A stretch of 64,000 bases of DNA from Mesorhizobium onobrychidis (GTDB taxonomy: Bacteria; Pseudomonadota; Alphaproteobacteria; Rhizobiales; Rhizobiaceae): assembly GCF_024707545.1 (NCBI RefSeq), contig NZ_CP062229.1, forward strand, positions 2,089,501-2,153,500, in the 5' to 3' direction. A program made the position numbers and the translations under genes. The notes below the pieces were generated by a model. The model saw only the letters and a list, made by a program, of their open reading frames with translations, ran no database searches and was not told the DNA's origin. Positions 60,525 through 64,000 of the stretch are shown here, piece after piece; the stretch's first letter is position 1, and each line of letters opens with the position of its first letter.

Positions 60525-62930
60525 ATGGCAAAGGGGAATCACAAGAAAATACGCGGCAGGCCGCACAACCTGCTGGAGCACTACCAGCCGATCGACGGCG
60601 TCGTCGACGAGATGGTCGATGCATCAGGCAATCCCCGTCCGGTCTGGAAGGAGTTCATCGAGGCACTGGAAGAACTGGGGCCCGAAAAGCTCGCCCAGCG
60701 TTTCGCCCGCGCCGACCAGTATCTGCGCGACGCCGGCGTCTATTACCGCGTCTATGACAAGGCCGGCGCTAATGAGCGCGAATGGCCGCTGGCGCATGTA
60801 CCGCTGCTGATCGAGGAGCAGGAATGGGCCGCGATCAGTGCCGGCCTGGTTCAGCGGGCCGAGCTGTTCGAGGAAACGATCGCCGATATCTACGGGCCGA
60901 ACCGCCTGGTCGAGAAGGGCATCCTGCCGGCGGGGCTGATCGCGGCCAGCCCGGAATATTTGCGGCCGGTCGTCGGCACCAGACCGGCCAGCGGCCATTT
61001 CCTGCATTTCTGCGCCTTCGAGCTCGGCCGTGGACCGGACGGCCGCTGGTGGGTGCTGGGTGACCGCACGCAGGCGCCGTCGGGTGCCGGCTTTGCGCTG
61101 GAAAACCGCGTCGCCACCACGCGCGCGCTGTCCGACATCTATGGCGAGATGCATGTGCACCGTCTTGCCGGCTTCTTCCGTCGCTTTCGCGACGCGCTGA
61201 ACGGCATGGCCAAAGTATCAGGCGGCCGTGTCGCCATCCTGACGCCGGGGCCGCTAAACGAAACCTACTACGAACATGCCTATATCGCCCGCTATCTCGG
61301 CATCATGCTGCTCGAAGGCGAGGATCTGACCGTCTCCGGCGGCCGGCTTATGGTGCGCACCGTTTCGGGGTTGATGCCGGTCAGCGTGCTTTGGCGGCGG
61401 CTCGACGCTGCCTTCGCCGATCCGCTGGAGTTGCGGCCGGATTCGCAGATCGGCACGCCGGGGCTGGTCGAGGCGATCCGCCGGGGAGCGCTTTCAGCCG
61501 TCAACGCGCTCGGCTCCGGGCTGATGGAAACGCGGGCGCTGTTCGCCTTCCTGCCGAAGATTTCGCGCGAATTGCGCAACGAGGAGCTTCTCTTGCCGAG
61601 CGTCGCGACATGGTGGTGCGGGCGGGACGCAGAACGTGACCATGTGCTGGCTAACCTCGACCGCATGGTGATCGGTCCGGCGCTGTCGACACGGCTTGCC
61701 TTCGAGGACGACGATTGCACCAGGCTTGGCTCGGCGCTGGTTGCCGGGGAGCGGGCCGCACTGATAGCCCTGATCGAGCAGAACGGCGGCGACTTTGTCG
61801 GACAGGAAGCGGTGACGCTTTCGACCACGCCGGTCTATGTCGGCGGCTGGCTGGAGCCGCGGCCAGCAGCCCTGCGCGTCTATCTGGCGCGAACACCGGA
61901 AGGCTGGACGGTGATGCCCGGCGGTTTTGCCCGCGTCGGCTTCTCGCTCGACCCGACGGCCATCGCCATGCAGCGCGGCGGCCAGGCGGCGGATGTGTGG
62001 GTGGTCAGCGACAGACCGGTGGAGCGCGAGACGCTGCTGCCGCAAGAGCGGGACAGCTTCACCCGTACCTTGCCGGGCAGCCTGCCCAGCCGCGCGGCGG
62101 AAAACCTGACGTGGCTCGGCCGCTATATCGAGCGATCGGAAGACACGGTGCGCATCTTGCGCGCCTATCACGTGCGGCTGGCCGAGGCCTCCGACCCGGA
62201 TATGCCGCTGCTTGCCGATATCAGAGATTATCTCGAACCGTTCGGCATCGACGTCGAAACCGCGATCCCGCCGGGGCTGATCGGCACCTTGGACAGCGCC
62301 GTCTACAGCGCCGGACAAATCCGCGACCGCTTCTCGCCCGATGGCTGGCTGGCGCTGAAGGATCTGTCGAAGACCATTCATCAATTCGCGACAACGGTTG
62401 CGCCGGGCGATGACGCAACGCGGGCGATGACGGTCATCCTGCGCAAGCTCGCCGGGTTTTCCGGCCTGCTGCATGAAAATATGTACCGCTTCACCGGCTG
62501 GCGCTTCCTGGAGATCGGCCGGCGGTTGGAACGCGGCATCCAGATCGCCCGCACGCTGGCCCGGTTGACCAGGACTGCGGCGCCGGACGGCGCGCTCGAC
62601 ATGATGCTGGAGATCGGCGACAGCGTCATGACCCACCGGCGGCAGTATCCGGTGCAGGCCGGCCGGCGCACGGTGATCGACCTCCTGGTGCTCGATCCGC
62701 TCAACCCGCGCTCCATCCTGTTCCAACTCGAGCGGCTGAAGGCCGAAATCGCACTGTTGCCTGCTGTCGGCGGCGAGGGGCACATGTCGCCGGCGGCGAA
62801 AGAGATCCTGCAGCTCAACACGGCAATCGCCATCAAGGAGCCCTCGGACATGACGGCGCAGGCCCTGGCCGATCTCGCCAACGAGATCGGCGGCCTCTAC
62901 AACAGCCTCGCCAAGGCCTATTTCGGCTAA
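60525..62930 (+). CDS. Circularly permuted ATP-grasp (DUF404) plus alpha-E (DUF403) fusion
   Basis: 801-residue protein starting 6 bases after the previous stop. About 1-480 is a circularly permuted ATP-grasp ligase (GPNRLVEKGILPAGLIAASPEYLRP, WVLGDRTQAPSGAGFALENR, RVAILTPGPLNETYYEHAYIARYLG, LRPDSQIGTPGLVEAIRRGALSAVNALGSG). About 510-801 is the all-helical alpha-E domain (LPSRAAENLTWLGRYIERSEDTVRILRA, HENMYRFTGWRFLEIGRRLERG). In many genomes these are separate adjacent genes; here they are fused. Predicted to form amide bonds on an unknown peptide or protein, together with the neighbouring transglutaminase-like enzymes. All functional statements beyond domain identity are inference. Confidence 0.9.
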   Translation: MAKGNHKKIRGRPHNLLEHYQPIDGVVDEMVDASGNPRPVWKEFIEALEELGPEKLAQRFARADQYLRDAGVYYRVYDKAGANEREWPLAHVPLLIEEQEWAAISAGLVQRAELFEETIADIYGPNRLVEKGILPAGLIAASPEYLRPVVGTRPASGHFLHFCAFELGRGPDGRWWVLGDRTQAPSGAGFALENRVATTRALSDIYGEMHVHRLAGFFRRFRDALNGMAKVSGGRVAILTPGPLNETYYEHAYIARYLGIMLLEGEDLTVSGGRLMVRTVSGLMPVSVLWRRLDAAFADPLELRPDSQIGTPGLVEAIRRGALSAVNALGSGLMETRALFAFLPKISRELRNEELLLPSVATWWCGRDAERDHVLANLDRMVIGPALSTRLAFEDDDCTRLGSALVAGERAALIALIEQNGGDFVGQEAVTLSTTPVYVGGWLEPRPAALRVYLARTPEGWTVMPGGFARVGFSLDPTAIAMQRGGQAADVWVVSDRPVERETLLPQERDSFTRTLPGSLPSRAAENLTWLGRYIERSEDTVRILRAYHVRLAEASDPDMPLLADIRDYLEPFGIDVETAIPPGLIGTLDSAVYSAGQIRDRFSPDGWLALKDLSKTIHQFATTVAPGDDATRAMTVILRKLAGFSGLLHENMYRFTGWRFLEIGRRLERGIQIARTLARLTRTAAPDGALDMMLEIGDSVMTHRRQYPVQAGRRTVIDLLVLDPLNPRSILFQLERLKAEIALLPAVGGEGHMSPAAKEILQLNTAIAIKEPSDMTAQALADLANEIGGLYNSLAKAYFG

Positions 62931-62955
62931 GGGCGGGCTCAGATAAAGGCGGGGC

Positions 62956-63840
62956 ATGCTCTACGACATCAGGCTCAATCTGCGTTACGACTATGACGCG
63001 GCGGCGGGCGGCGGCCGCCATCAGGTGCGCGTGCTGCCGCCGACGATATCGGGCGTGCAGCGCGTGATCGCCGCTTCGCTGTCCTTCGCGCCGGCGCAGA
63101 GCGAACGCTCGGATTTTTCCGATTTCTTTGGCAACAATGTCACGTCGATCGCCTTTCGCGACGTTCACGATGCGCTCGACATCAGGATGAGCGCGCGCGT
63201 CGCGGTCTCGCGGCCGGAGCCTGGGCTTGACGTGTCGCCCGACATTCGCCGGCTGCGGGAGGAACTCGACGCGGTGCGGTCGCTGTCGCCTGATACACCG
63301 CATCACTTTCTGGCCGCCAGCGACCATGCCGGCATCGATGCTGATATCACGGGTTACGCGCGGAGCAGTGCCGGCAACTCCGCTGTCAGCACGGCCATGG
63401 ACCTGTGCAGCCGTATCTACCGCGATTTCACCTATGATGGCGAGGCGACTACGGTGCAGACCCGGGCAAGCGATGCCTTCGACCTGAAGCGGGGCGTCTG
63501 CCAGGACTTTTCGCATATCATGATCGCCGGCCTACGCGGCCTCGGCATTCCCGCCGGCTATGTCAGCGGGTTCCTGCGCACCATTCCGCCGCGCGGAAAA
63601 CCGCGGCTGGAAGGGGCCGACGCCATGCATGCCTGGGTGAAGGTGTGGTGCGGGCGCGACACCGGATGGCAGGAGTTCGATCCGACCAACGGCATCCGGG
63701 CAAGCAACGACCACATCACCGTCGGCCACGGCCGCGACTACTCGGATGTCGCGCCGATCGTCGGCATCCTGAAGACGACCGGAGGGCAGGTCGGCGAGCA
63801 AGCGGTCGACGTCATTCCGGTCGTGCTCGAGAAAGCATGA
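62956..63840 (+). CDS. Transglutaminase-like protease-family protein
   Basis: 294-residue protein beginning MLYDIRLNLRYDYD, an N-terminal beta-sandwich domain, then a transglutaminase fold (about 165-260) with the catalytic Cys in KRGVCQDFSHIMI, His in DAMHAWVKVWCG and Asp in FDPTNG. Lacks a signal peptide. It follows the ATP-grasp/alpha-E gene after 25 bases. It belongs to the same family that accompanies DUF403/404 genes across proteobacteria and is likely a peptidase acting on the ligase product. The last gene of the block seen here. Confidence 0.92.
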   Translation: MLYDIRLNLRYDYDAAAGGGRHQVRVLPPTISGVQRVIAASLSFAPAQSERSDFSDFFGNNVTSIAFRDVHDALDIRMSARVAVSRPEPGLDVSPDIRRLREELDAVRSLSPDTPHHFLAASDHAGIDADITGYARSSAGNSAVSTAMDLCSRIYRDFTYDGEATTVQTRASDAFDLKRGVCQDFSHIMIAGLRGLGIPAGYVSGFLRTIPPRGKPRLEGADAMHAWVKVWCGRDTGWQEFDPTNGIRASNDHITVGHGRDYSDVAPIVGILKTTGGQVGEQAVDVIPVVLEKA

Positions 63841-63987
63841 CGGCAGGCGATGCCGCATCGATTTGTAGGCGCTGAACATAGACGGAAGACGGGTTCTCAT
63901 GCGGTCAGCCTGACATGTTTGTGAAAGCCATGGCGGAACCAGCGGCCGGTCCGTCGCTTATCTACGGGAAAATTCCGTGGAGAGGAT

Positions 63988-64000
63988 ATGCTGGACAAAT
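63988..64000 (+). CDS. Possible start of a further gene (cut by window end)
   Basis: ATG at 63988 is preceded by GGAGAGGAT, a good ribosome site, and reads MLDK before the window ends. Too little is visible to name it. Confidence 0.25.

Noticed and set aside
61494..62957. 487-codon minus-strand frame opposite the ATP-grasp/alpha-E gene
   Set aside because: Antisense to a gene with clear domain motifs; no ribosome site.

Overview
The window is high-GC DNA from an alphaproteobacterium of the Rhizobiales, most like Mesorhizobium or a close Phyllobacteriaceae relative. The evidence is gene content: an Omp10-like lipoprotein, homospermidine synthase, a Zur/Azt zinc locus, a DUF882 peptidase, a speF-type leader before ornithine decarboxylase, and many short palindromic intergenic repeats of the kind seen across that group. 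The genus is an inference from families and repeats, not from rRNA; no rRNA or tRNA gene was seen.

Layout. 1-4.1 kb: a partial periplasmic 5'-nucleotidase with a Pro/Ala-rich tail, an Omp10-like lipoprotein and homospermidine synthase. 4.4-8.9 kb: a zinc-limitation locus (small Cys protein, COG0523 GTPase, Zur, zinc-binding protein AztC, zinc chaperone AztD) with Zur boxes. It is damaged: the ABC ATPase survives only as an N-terminal stub, the permease is gone, and the GTPase is frameshifted by an 11-bp duplication. 9-33.6 kb: mostly housekeeping and metabolic genes, namely folate-branch PabB and PabC-like lyase, oligoendopeptidase F, a sigma-54 response regulator, DUF882 peptidase, KDPG aldolase, tRNA hydroxylase TrhO, a DUF533 protein, an SDR, an aminotransferase, two acetyltransferases, a CDF exporter, DenD, a NicO/DUF1007 metal pair, an amidase/LysR pair, ornithine decarboxylase and an SCP2 protein. 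Several copies of a roughly 100-bp dispersed repeat lie here.

33.6-42.9 kb looks like an accessory or decaying segment. It holds a gamma-butyrobetaine-hydroxylase-like pseudogene split by an intact-looking IS630-family element, a 473-aa coiled-coil protein preceded by a 23-codon coupled ORF, an MFS transporter with an extra C-terminal domain, an ArsR/AHSA1 operon, a dihydrofolate-reductase fragment next to a complete paralogue, and an IS5-family remnant.

42.9-52.2 kb is a polyamine-flavoured cluster: a deacetylase-family amidohydrolase, a YtcJ-type amidohydrolase, a complete PotABCD-type ABC transporter and two tandem serine hydrolases. With homospermidine synthase and ornithine decarboxylase elsewhere in the window, putrescine metabolism is a recurring theme. 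52.3-56.9 kb carries Tex, then a LysR regulator divergent from glutaryl-CoA dehydrogenase.

57.1-63.8 kb is the most interesting intact block: a 1131-aa transglutaminase/DUF2126 protein, an 801-aa circularly permuted ATP-grasp plus alpha-E fusion, and a second transglutaminase, closely spaced on one strand. Such sets were recognised by comparative genomics as probable peptide-ligation/peptidase systems; I know of no established substrate. The final bases may start another gene.
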